NCBI GenBank assembly: GCA_016793325.1
Contig: JAEUKI010000057.1
Location: 174,576 to 238,575 of the forward strand
Length of the DNA stretch: 64,000 nucleotides
Direction: 5' to 3'
Source of the DNA: Myxococcales bacterium
GTDB lineage: Bacteria > Myxococcota_A > Polyangia > Polyangiales > Ga0077539
Part shown: one piece after another, positions 29,796-37,382 of the stretch
Numbering within the stretch: position 1 is the first letter of the stretch
How the letters are laid out: each line of letters starts with the position of its first letter
The notes under the pieces: model-generated
Seen by the model: the letters and a program-made list of their open reading frames with translations, nothing else
The model's database searches: none
Told to the model about the DNA's origin: nothing
Program-made: the position numbers and the translations under genes

Positions 29796-31567
29796 ACGTC
29801 GACCTCAGGTACCTCGGACGAAGCCGCGTCGAGCGGTCGTCGTCGGGCGGAGAGCTCCTCTCGTTTGCGCCGAACCTCGCGCGCCCCGCGGTCTTCTACG
29901 ACGGCCAGGTGCGGCACCCGATCCGGTTTCGCGAGGCGATCTCGGCGCTGCACGACGTGGTGATCGGTGATCACCGATTCAAGAAGCGCGACAAAGCCGC
30001 GTACATCGCGTGGCGCGAGCAAGAAGAGGTGCGCGAGGCCGAGCTGCGCACGGAGATCTACAACAAGACCAAGCGCGCGGAGATCGAGCGCATCGCGCGC
30101 GAGCCGCTGCCGCCGAACCTCGACTCGGATTTTCGCCGGCTGCACTCGCTGTACTGGACGGCGCGTCGGCGCTGGGCGTCCGAGCTCGCCTCGCACGACC
30201 CCGAGCTGTTTCGGCACCTCGTTCCGTGTGATCCCGTGGTGACGGTGGCGCCGGACGTCGTGTTCTTCGAGTGCTTCGCGAAGGACGAGTCGAGCTACGG
30301 GTGCCTCGTCGTCGATCGCGACGGCTTCGAGAACGAGTCGAAGGCGGGCCTCGGCACGACCAACGTCGACTACTCGATGGCGCTCTACGAGCACTTTCAG
30401 GGGCTTCGGAGCTACCGCGCGACGCGTTTGCAAGTGGATCCGACGGGCTTCGAGGTGAAGGTCGAGGGCCACGCGGACTACCGCGAAGAGAAGATCGACC
30501 TGCCGCCGTCGTGGCTTCGCGGGTTCGGGCAGATCTCGGCGGCGATGGGCTTGCCGGGGCGGCGCGTCGAGCTCTCGACGGACGCTGTGTACTCGTTGCT
30601 CGCGTACTTGCGGCGGCACCGAGAGAAGAGCGGCCCGCGGTCGCTGCGGTTCGTGCTCGAGCCGGGCAAGCGCGCGCGGTTCGTGATCGAGCCGTTCGGC
30701 GTCGAGATCGAGAGCCACGGGGCTGTGTACGACGGCGAGCGGCCCGAAGAGATCAAGGTCTGGGGCCGCAGGCGACTGATGGTCCTCGCGAGGATCTTGC
30801 CGCTCTGCGAGCGGATCGAAGTAGTGCTGCTCGGCAGCGGATTGCCCTCGGTGTGGATCGCGCACATGGGCGAGATGCGCTTGGTGTTGGCGCTCTCGGG
30901 CTGGACGCGCAACGACTGGAGCTCGGGCGCGGCGCTCGACTTGATTAGTGGTGGCTTTCGCTCGGAGCCGCGCGTGCTCGACGCGGTCAAGACGGCGCTC
31001 GAGCGAGACCATCGCTTGTCGTACGGAGCGCTCTCGTCGCTGACGGGCGCACAGCCCGAGGTGCTGCTCGGGTCGCTACAGACGCTCGCGAAGCAAGGGC
31101 AGTGCGTCTACGATTTCAGCGCCGAGGTGTTTCGTTGGCGGCCCATTTTGCCGGTGGCGCTCAGCGAGTCGCTCATCGGCCCCGACCACCCCGAGCTCGT
31201 GGCGGCGCGCGACGCGTGGCGGTCGGGTCGCGTGAAGGTTCAGCGCGACAGCGCGATCGAGTCGAACCGACGGATGGTGGTCGGGACCGTCAACGGGACG
31301 AAGTGCGAAGCGGTGATCGACGCGGATGGGGTCATCCGCAAGGGCACGTGCTCGTGCAGTTACTTCTTCAAGTCGCGGATGCGACAGGGGCCGTGCCAGC
31401 ACTTGCTCGGGCTTCGGATGCAAGCGCAGACCGCGCCCGCGCCGAGCGCTGGGTCGAGCAAGGGTTCGTCGAGCGCTGGCGCTGGTGCGAGCACGAGCGC
31501 TGGCAAAGCGCCGTCCGGCGAGCGACCGAGCGAGGGGCCCAAGTGGTACGAGAAGTGGTTCAAGTAG
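29792..31567 (+). CDS. Retron-associated winged-helix SWIM zinc-finger protein
   Basis: 591 residues, GTG start chosen because it overlaps the HEAT stop and the next ATG is far inside. The bulk (1-390) is an unknown mixed alpha/beta region. A winged helix follows (about 392-455; LSYGALSSLTGAQPEVLLGS, YDFSAEVFRWRPI). The SWIM finger is C520-x-C522-x12-C535-x-H537 (CSC...CQH), then a low-complexity Ser/Gly/Ala tail. SWIM fingers bind DNA or proteins. This is the WHSWIM component of what I recall as retron type XIII and would be the effector or its regulator. The 506 bases downstream hold the retron RNA. Confidence 0.88.
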   Translation: MNVDLRYLGRSRVERSSSGGELLSFAPNLARPAVFYDGQVRHPIRFREAISALHDVVIGDHRFKKRDKAAYIAWREQEEVREAELRTEIYNKTKRAEIERIAREPLPPNLDSDFRRLHSLYWTARRRWASELASHDPELFRHLVPCDPVVTVAPDVVFFECFAKDESSYGCLVVDRDGFENESKAGLGTTNVDYSMALYEHFQGLRSYRATRLQVDPTGFEVKVEGHADYREEKIDLPPSWLRGFGQISAAMGLPGRRVELSTDAVYSLLAYLRRHREKSGPRSLRFVLEPGKRARFVIEPFGVEIESHGAVYDGERPEEIKVWGRRRLMVLARILPLCERIEVVLLGSGLPSVWIAHMGEMRLVLALSGWTRNDWSSGAALDLISGGFRSEPRVLDAVKTALERDHRLSYGALSSLTGAQPEVLLGSLQTLAKQGQCVYDFSAEVFRWRPILPVALSESLIGPDHPELVAARDAWRSGRVKVQRDSAIESNRRMVVGTVNGTKCEAVIDADGVIRKGTCSCSYFFKSRMRQGPCQHLLGLRMQAQTAPAPSAGSSKGSSSAGAGASTSAGKAPSGERPSEGPKWYEKWFK

Positions 31568-31793
31568 AGGGCGTTCGAGGCGGCCGACGCGCGCTGCGTC
31601 GGGCGCTCGTTTCGCGGTGAAATTCAGGGCTGAAACTGAGTGACAGAGAATGTCGCGCGAAAGTGAAATCCGCTAGCGCGCGCAGCAGAAGAGCTGATAC
31701 AACCCGGGTCGCGCTCGACGAGAGAGCGCGGTCCTGTAGCAACAACAGCTACCCGAAAACGATCGGCACGACGCGCGACGTGCGTCGGTGCTT
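31568..31793 (+). other. Leader before the retron RNA
   Basis: 226 bases with no ORF. Two weak hairpins are visible: GTAGC/GCTAC at 31736-31752 and an imperfect GCACGACG/CGTCGGTGC at 31767-31792, the latter ending at the start of a1. The retron promoter is likely here, but I do not see a clear -35/-10. Confidence 0.4.
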
Positions 31794-32017
31794 CCAGGAG
31801 GTCGCGAACACCCGAGCCCACAATTCCCGGTGATCCGCCGGGGTGAGAGAAAGCTCTTTCATGCGTCCCAACGCTCGCTGCTCTTTTGCGCGCCCATCAC
31901 CCATGGTGGGACCCGCCAGGGCAACGCTGCGCGTTCGGCTCCCACCATGGGTGCGGGCGCGCTTTGGTTAGCGATCGTTGTCAGGAGCTGGAATGTCGGG
32001 TGTTCGCGGCCTCCTGG
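31794..32017 (+). ncRNA. Retron msr-msd RNA (primer-template RNA)
   Basis: a1 is 31794-31815 and a2 is 31996-32017; the two form a 22-bp helix with one G-U pair. The branch guanosine should be G31816, in the sequence A-G-C right after a1. The msr has hairpins CCCGG/CCGGG (31826-31842 region) and GAAAG/CTTTC (about 31849-31860). The msd hairpin spans 31869-31980: CAACGCTCGCT pairs with AGCGATCGTTG (one mismatch), GCGCGCC with GGCGCGC, CACCCATGGTGGGA (31898-31911) with TCCCACCATGGGTG (31940-31953), and AACGC-TGC-GCGTT closes the tip. The RT would copy about 110-125 nt of this into msDNA joined 2'-5' to the G. Confidence 0.9.
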
Positions 32018-32074
32018 CCGCATCGACGAACGAAGCGAAGACCGTCTGTGCCGCGTCGGTGAGGCAGAGTCGCG

Positions 32075-34054
32075 ATGGCAGGACTTTGGGACAGAATTCG
32101 AGCGTTCTTTCGTAGCGGACGCGGCGGTGACGCCGACGCGCAGATCGAACAGGCGGTGCGCGTCGCGCTCGTGCGTCGCGTGAGCGGTCGATCGGTGTTC
32201 ACGCCGCTCGAGCTCGCGTACGACATCGTTCCGCGCGAGGACCGATCGGACGAGGTGATCGAGGCGATCGCCACCGCGCTCGATCGATTGTATGTGCGCG
32301 CGTATTTCGGGCCGTTCAACTACGCCCGATCGATCGATCCGAAGTCCGCGTATCGCTACGTCTACCACCCGGCGGGCACGCGCGTTCCCGGCACGACGCC
32401 GGACACGACGCGCGTCCGCGCCGAGCCCGAGAGCGAGCCGCCGCCTCCGCCTGCGCCCACGCGATCGACTCGCGCGAGCACGGTTTCGGGGTCCACCCGC
32501 GCGCCGACGAGCGTCTCGTCTCGCGGCGGATCGACCGCGCGCGGCGCGAGCACGACCACCAGCGGCCGAGGCGCCCCGTCGAGCGCTCGCGGCGCGTACC
32601 GAACCGCCGCGGATCCCTACGCGCGGCCCGAGATCCTCACGCTCTCGGCCGAAGAGCTCCGCGCGCGCGCGGTCAAGATCGACCCGTACAAGACCGCGTG
32701 GATCGGGCGCGTCGACACGATTCCCCCGCAGAGCGACGAGCGCACGGCGATCATCGACCGCGGGTTGATCCTACGCGGACTGTTGTCCGAAGCGCAGATC
32801 ACCGAGATCCATCGCGTCGGTGACCTCTGGCTCCGCCACTCCGAGGCCGCGCGCCTCGCGGCGACCACCGCGGCCAAGACCGCCGAGGACGCCGTTCGCC
32901 AGATGCGCGAAGAGAAGGTCCGCAAGAAGGCACAAAAAATCAAAGAGGCCGCGGAGAAGAAGCGCCGCTACGCCGAAGGGGTCGCCAAGCGCCGCGCGAC
33001 CGACATCATTTTTCTCGGCCGCGGCGTGTCGTCCAAGCTCGGCGATCGCCGCTCGGACATCGAGAAGCTCGACGCCCAAGGGCTCCCCGTGCTCTCGACG
33101 CCCAAGGACGTCGCCGACGCCCTGCGCACGACGATCAGCGAGCTGCGCTGGCTCGCGTTTCACAGCGACGCCGCCGAGCGAACGCACTACGTGACCTTCA
33201 CGATCCCCAAGCGCTCGGGCGGGACGCGCTCGCTCTCGGCGCCGCACGAGAAGCTCGCGCGCGCGCAAAAGTGGGTGCTCGAGCACGTGCTCGCGAAGCT
33301 CCCCACTGAAATACCGGCACACGGATTCATCCGCGGGCACTCCACGGTCACCAACGCCCTGCCGCACGTCAAGCGCGACGTCGTCGTCAACCTGGACTTG
33401 AAGGACTTCTTTCCGACGGTGAGCTTCGCGCGCGTGCGGGGCGTGCTCGAAAAGGTGGGCTATTCGCCGGCCGTCGCGACGGTGCTGGGCCTGCTGTGCA
33501 CCGAGAGCCCGCGGCAGATCATCACGTACGCGGACAAGCCCTATCACGTCGCCCTCGGGCCGCGCGCGCTCCCGCAGGGCGCGTGCACGTCACCGGCGCT
33601 CAGCAACCAAGTGGCGAGGCGCCTCGATCGAAGGCTCTCGGGCCTTTGCGCGAAGATGGGCTGGACGTACACGCGCTATGCAGACGACCTCACGCTGAGC
33701 GCGGACGAGGGACACCGCGGCGAGCTCCCGGTGCTCATCGCGAAGGTGCGCGAGATCGTCGAAGACGAGGGCTTCAAGATCAACCCGAAGAAGGGCCGCG
33801 TTCAGCGCAAGAGCGCGAGGCAGACGGTGACGGGCGTCGTCGTCAACGATCACCCGACGGTCCCGCGCGACGAGTACAAGCGCCTTCGCGCGATCCTTCA
33901 TCGCGCGAAGTTCACGGGGCTCGACGCGCAGAACAAAGAGGCGCGCCCGCACTTCGACAAGTGGGTCGAAGGCAAGATCGCGTACATCTCGATGGTCGAC
34001 GCGACCAAGGGCGCGCGGTTGAAAGCGGCGTTCGACGCGATCCCGAAGACGTAG
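32075..34054 (+). CDS. ret: Retron reverse transcriptase
   Basis: 659 residues. The C-terminal half is the RT. Its signatures are GFIRGHSTVTNA, the retron-only NAxxH motif as NALPH (427-431), VNLDLKDFFPTV (catalytic Asp), LPQGACTSPALSN, YADD (535-538) with both catalytic Asp, and the second retron-only VTG motif (585-587). The N-terminal 340 residues are unusual: a helical domain (1-95), a Pro/Ser/Thr/Arg-rich linker (about 108-185), then a charged coiled coil (270-315). Known myxobacterial retron RTs are shorter. It primes DNA synthesis on the msr-msd RNA just upstream; the start lies 57 bases after a2. It is the third protein of the HEAT-SWIM-RT retron. Confidence 0.95.
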   Translation: MAGLWDRIRAFFRSGRGGDADAQIEQAVRVALVRRVSGRSVFTPLELAYDIVPREDRSDEVIEAIATALDRLYVRAYFGPFNYARSIDPKSAYRYVYHPAGTRVPGTTPDTTRVRAEPESEPPPPPAPTRSTRASTVSGSTRAPTSVSSRGGSTARGASTTTSGRGAPSSARGAYRTAADPYARPEILTLSAEELRARAVKIDPYKTAWIGRVDTIPPQSDERTAIIDRGLILRGLLSEAQITEIHRVGDLWLRHSEAARLAATTAAKTAEDAVRQMREEKVRKKAQKIKEAAEKKRRYAEGVAKRRATDIIFLGRGVSSKLGDRRSDIEKLDAQGLPVLSTPKDVADALRTTISELRWLAFHSDAAERTHYVTFTIPKRSGGTRSLSAPHEKLARAQKWVLEHVLAKLPTEIPAHGFIRGHSTVTNALPHVKRDVVVNLDLKDFFPTVSFARVRGVLEKVGYSPAVATVLGLLCTESPRQIITYADKPYHVALGPRALPQGACTSPALSNQVARRLDRRLSGLCAKMGWTYTRYADDLTLSADEGHRGELPVLIAKVREIVEDEGFKINPKKGRVQRKSARQTVTGVVVNDHPTVPRDEYKRLRAILHRAKFTGLDAQNKEARPHFDKWVEGKIAYISMVDATKGARLKAAFDAIPKT

Positions 34055-34407
34055 CGAGCGCTCGGGCGCGTCGCGGGTGGGGCGCCGCGTTTGGCGCGCT
34101 GGATCGAGCTCATCTCGAAGTCAGCGGGCGTCTGAGAGAGTCCCAGTCCATTTCCGATCGAGCACACCCCCGGGAGACGAGCCCCCGGGCTTTGCGCGAC
34201 GGGGTCGCGAAGCGGCCAGGGCGTCCGCCTGACCTTCGCGATGGTCTCGCCCGAAACTCGAGCCACCCAGCGATCGATCGCGGCGAGGCGTCGCAAGTTT
34301 CCAGCAGATCGCTTGGTGGATCGCGTTGAATCGTGGTGCCTGGGTAGGCCCGGCGGACGCCGAGCCCGCTCCGCGGAGCGAAAAGGCCGGGCGCTCGTCT
34401 CCCGGCC

Positions 34408-34556
34408 GTGCGCAAATCGCGTGCTTCCACGCTTGTCTCTCGGCGCTCGCGCGCTTTCACGCCCGCGCTCCCGGCCGTGCGCAGATCGTGTGCTTCCGCA
34501 CTCGCGCTCTTCCACGCTCGTCTCCCGGCGGTGCGCAGATCGTGTGCTTCGACGCC
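34408..34556. repeat. Three degenerate interspersed repeats
   Basis: GTGCGCAAATCGCGTGCTTC at 34408, then GTGCGCAGATCGTGTGCTTC at 34477 and again at 34531. The spacing is 69 and 54 bases, both multiples of three. Each copy is preceded by a CCGGC-type sequence. The minus-strand frame would repeat a His-Thr-Ile-Cys-Ala peptide, but I do not think it is a gene. Confidence 0.7.
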
Positions 34557-34625
34557 CGTGCTCCCTTGGAATTCCGCTGCCGTTTCAACAGAGCTTCCCA
34601 CCGGGCGTTGCGCATCACGTGGGCA

Positions 34626-34683
34626 GTGCGCCGCATGCGGCGCACGAGCGACGGCTCGATGCACCCACCTTCAGGTGGGTGCA
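34626..34683. repeat. REP-like double hairpin
   Basis: Hairpin 1 is the perfect 20-bp palindrome GTGCGCCGCATGCGGCGCAC (34626-34645). Hairpin 2 has 11-bp arms TGCACCCACCT and AGGTGGGTGCA with loop TC (34660-34683). The same two-hairpin order recurs twice, in opposite orientation, at 63571-63777, so it is a dispersed palindromic element. Confidence 0.75.
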
Positions 34684-34779
34684 GCCAAGGTGCGAGGTCA
34701 CCACTCTTTCCCTCGCGATCTCGCTCGCGCCCGCCGACTTCGGGATGAGGTCGATCCTGAGTGTTTGGCGAGGGGGCAG

Positions 34780-35916
34780 CTATCGCATGGCTCCGACGAA
34801 CACGCGGTTGATCGAGACGCCGTTGTCGTCGCGGCCGCCGACGGAGTACACGCGGCCTTCGTGCACGGGGGTCTGGTGAACGTGCCCGCGCGCGACGGGG
34901 ATCGCGCCGCGCACTTCTTCCCACGCGCCGATGCGTCCGTCGCAGCCGACGGGCGCGCGCTGAACGACGGCGAGCGTCGTGAATTGATCGAGCCCGCCGA
35001 AGATGTAGAGCCAACGGTCGCGAAGCACGCCCGAGTGTGTCGATCGAACAGGGTCCATCGTGCCGACCTCTTCCCAGCCGGTGATCGCGCCCTCGGCGTC
35101 GCGCGTGCTGCGAAGGATCACTTCGAGCGGCGTGATGTTGTTGCCGACGGGCATCCCGCGAAATCCCCCAGCGAGATAGAGCAGGTCGTTGTGAACGAAC
35201 GCGATGTGGTGCGAGCGCGGCTCGGGGACGTTCGCGACGCGCGACCACTCGCCGACGTTTCCGTCGGCGGACACGGTGGCCATGGTGACCGCGGATTGCG
35301 CCGAGCGACCGTCGGTTCCGCCGACGAGCACGAGCTTGTTGCCGAGCGCGGTGAGCGTGGGGTGAAGCGCGTTCCACGGCAGGGGCGTGCTCTCGCGCCA
35401 CATCATGGAGCCGTCGCTCGCGCGCTCGCCGACGAACACGCGACGCGAGCCCGCGATGCCGCTGCCGCCTCCGCTCGAGGTGAGCCCGCCCGCGAGATAC
35501 ACGCGCCCGTTGATCAACGCGACGCTGTGAAATCCCGTGGGAACGGGCAGCGCGGTGTCCTCGACCCATGGGCCGAGCGCTCCGTCCGGCATGATCGGCG
35601 CGCGCGCGACTTGGTTGTACACGGCCTCGAGCGTCTCGCGCGGGCCCTGACGCACGCCGCCCGCGACGTAGAGCGCCGCGCCGCTCGGCCCCGCGCTCAC
35701 CCATGTCGCGTGATGGTCGATCGAGCGCGCGAAGTTGTCGCCCGCGTTCCACGTGAGGTCGGTGACGGGCGAGGGCTGTGTACACGCGGGAGCGTCTTGC
35801 GTCGCAGCGTCGGCGACGACGTCCGATGAACCGTCGTTCATCATCGAGCTTGGGCTGCACGCGAGTGCGAAGAGGGAGAAAGCGCAGAGCGCCTGCGCGC
35901 GAGAGGGGCGAATCAT
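34780..35916 (-). CDS. Kelch-repeat lipoprotein
   Basis: 378 residues. The ATG at 35916 begins a signal peptide with lipobox LFALAC; the ATG at 35946 would only prepend ten residues. The mature chain is a six-bladed beta-propeller-like array of Kelch-type repeats: ALYVAGGVRQ, RVYLAGGLTS, KLVLVGGTDGR, LLYLAGGFRG, WLYIFGGLDQ and RVYSVGGRDD, with the glycine doublets in place. Kelch propellers bind proteins or sugars. It is surface-exposed, probably anchored to the outer membrane. It is unlikely to belong to the retron. Confidence 0.85.
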   Translation of the reverse strand: MIRPSRAQALCAFSLFALACSPSSMMNDGSSDVVADAATQDAPACTQPSPVTDLTWNAGDNFARSIDHHATWVSAGPSGAALYVAGGVRQGPRETLEAVYNQVARAPIMPDGALGPWVEDTALPVPTGFHSVALINGRVYLAGGLTSSGGGSGIAGSRRVFVGERASDGSMMWRESTPLPWNALHPTLTALGNKLVLVGGTDGRSAQSAVTMATVSADGNVGEWSRVANVPEPRSHHIAFVHNDLLYLAGGFRGMPVGNNITPLEVILRSTRDAEGAITGWEEVGTMDPVRSTHSGVLRDRWLYIFGGLDQFTTLAVVQRAPVGCDGRIGAWEEVRGAIPVARGHVHQTPVHEGRVYSVGGRDDNGVSINRVFVGAMR

Positions 35917-36035
35917 CGCGGGCCCATCGAGCAATGATCGGGCCACACGAAATCAACGTGTTTTCCGTGGGCGCGTCGCGAAGCGTGCGTCCCCTGACGG
36001 CGACGCGTCGGCGCTTGGCGGGGCCCCGGCTCGCG

Positions 36036-37247
36036 TCACTTCTTCGCGGTCTGCGTGTCGAACTCGTCCGCGATCTTCTTCGGGTCTGCGCCCTTGAGCA
36101 TCGCTTCGAGGACCCCTGGCAGCTTGTTGGGCGTACACGCAAAGCACGGGACGTTCACGTTGGCCATCTTGCGCGCGAGGTTCTCGTCGTACGAAGGAAC
36201 GCCGCTGTCGCTGAGCGCGAGCAGACACACCGCGCGAACGCCGGACTCGGTCATCGACTGCATCCGCTCGACGAGCCGCCGCTCGTTGCCGCCCTCGTAG
36301 AGGTCCGTGATCAAGATGAACATCGTCTTGCGCGGATCCTTGATGAATCCCTGGCAATATCCGACGGCGCGGTCGATGTCCGTGCCGCCGCCGAGCTGCA
36401 CGCCGAACAACATGTCGACCGGGTCGCTGCACGCGTCGGTCAGGTCCACGACCTCGGTGTCGAACGCGATCACGTGCGTCTCGAGCGATGGAATCGTCGC
36501 GAAGATCGCGCCCATCACCGAGCCGTACACGACGGACTCGGCCATCGAGCCCGACTGATCCATGCACACGATCACGTTGTACTCTTTGCGTCGGTGCTGC
36601 CGCGCCCAGAAGAAGAAGCGGTCGGGGATCACCGTGCGCTTCTCGGCGACGTAGTTCTTGAGGTTCCTCCGGATGGTGCGCTTCCAATCGATGTTGGGGA
36701 GCGAGGGGAGCGGCTGGTGCCGCGAGCGATCGAGCGCCCCGCGGACCGCGCGTTCGATCGCGCTGCGCATGCGCTTCATGATCTCGTCGACGACGGCCTT
36801 CACGATCTGCCGCGCGGCTTCTTTCGCGCGATCGGGGACCATGTTCTTCAGCGACAAGAGCGTCCCGACCATGTCGACCGACGGCGTCACTTCGGCGAGC
36901 AGCTCGGGCTCGAACAAGAGCACCTTGAGCTTGTCGTCGCGCGCGACCGCGTCCTTCTGGATGGTCACAACGATGTCTTTATCGAAGTACTTTCGTACGT
37001 CGCCGAGCCACTTCGCGATCGTTCCTTTGCCCGCGCCGAGGCCCGCGCCGCGCTTGCCGCCCGCGCCGTCGGGGTTGTCGTAGATGGCGCCGAGGGCCTC
37101 GTCCATCGCGCGCTGGTCGTCGCTCAGCAGGCCACCGCTGCCGCCGCACGCCTTGCGAAGCTGGTCCTCGGCGCTCTTGCCGAGCACGAGCCGCCATCGT
37201 TGGTATCGATCGAACTGCACTGCGTCGCCGCTGTCACCGTCGCTCAC
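36036..37247 (-). CDS. Cytoplasmic VWA protein of the DUF5682-MoxR system
   Basis: 403 residues from GTG 37247; no ATG in frame gives a better start. The N-terminal 200 residues (YQRWRLVLGKSAEDQLRKA, TIAKWLGDVRKYF, LLFEPELLAEVTPSVDMV) and the VWA domain (about 235-400; MIDAS DQSGSM, then GGGTDIDRAV, ITDLYEGG) match what I remember of the VWA partner encoded beside DUF5682 genes. The MoxR AAA+ protein of that set would remodel targets together with it. Here it is not in the DUF5682 operon (46912-54109) but 9.7 kb away; it stands alone, divergent from a kinase gene with 135 bases between. Confidence 0.85.
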   Translation of the reverse strand: MSDGDSGDAVQFDRYQRWRLVLGKSAEDQLRKACGGSGGLLSDDQRAMDEALGAIYDNPDGAGGKRGAGLGAGKGTIAKWLGDVRKYFDKDIVVTIQKDAVARDDKLKVLLFEPELLAEVTPSVDMVGTLLSLKNMVPDRAKEAARQIVKAVVDEIMKRMRSAIERAVRGALDRSRHQPLPSLPNIDWKRTIRRNLKNYVAEKRTVIPDRFFFWARQHRRKEYNVIVCMDQSGSMAESVVYGSVMGAIFATIPSLETHVIAFDTEVVDLTDACSDPVDMLFGVQLGGGTDIDRAVGYCQGFIKDPRKTMFILITDLYEGGNERRLVERMQSMTESGVRAVCLLALSDSGVPSYDENLARKMANVNVPCFACTPNKLPGVLEAMLKGADPKKIADEFDTQTAKK

Positions 37248-37382
37248 GATGTCGTCGATGCTACCGCAACCCGATCGGCGCACACCGAGCGCAGTTCGCG
37301 CACAGCGGACATTTTCTGACCGTGCACAATGGCCGCTGGTTTTCCCTGGTAGCTGATAGTCTCTCGCCCGAGGTCGGACGCC

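Larger units (their letters stand above)
34055..34779. other. 725-base gene-free stretch with repeats and palindromes
   Basis: It lies between the convergent ends of the RT and Kelch genes. There are three copies of a 20-base sequence at 34408, 34477 and 34531, a 20-bp perfect palindrome at 34626-34645 and an 11-bp hairpin at 34660-34683 (both described separately). Several long frames cross it on both strands, but they are made of Arg/Ser/Ala low-complexity sequence and have no support. Confidence 0.6.

Noticed and set aside
34408..34556. CRISPR array
   Set aside because: Only three imperfect copies exist, the spacing is 69 and 54 bases, and no cas genes are nearby.
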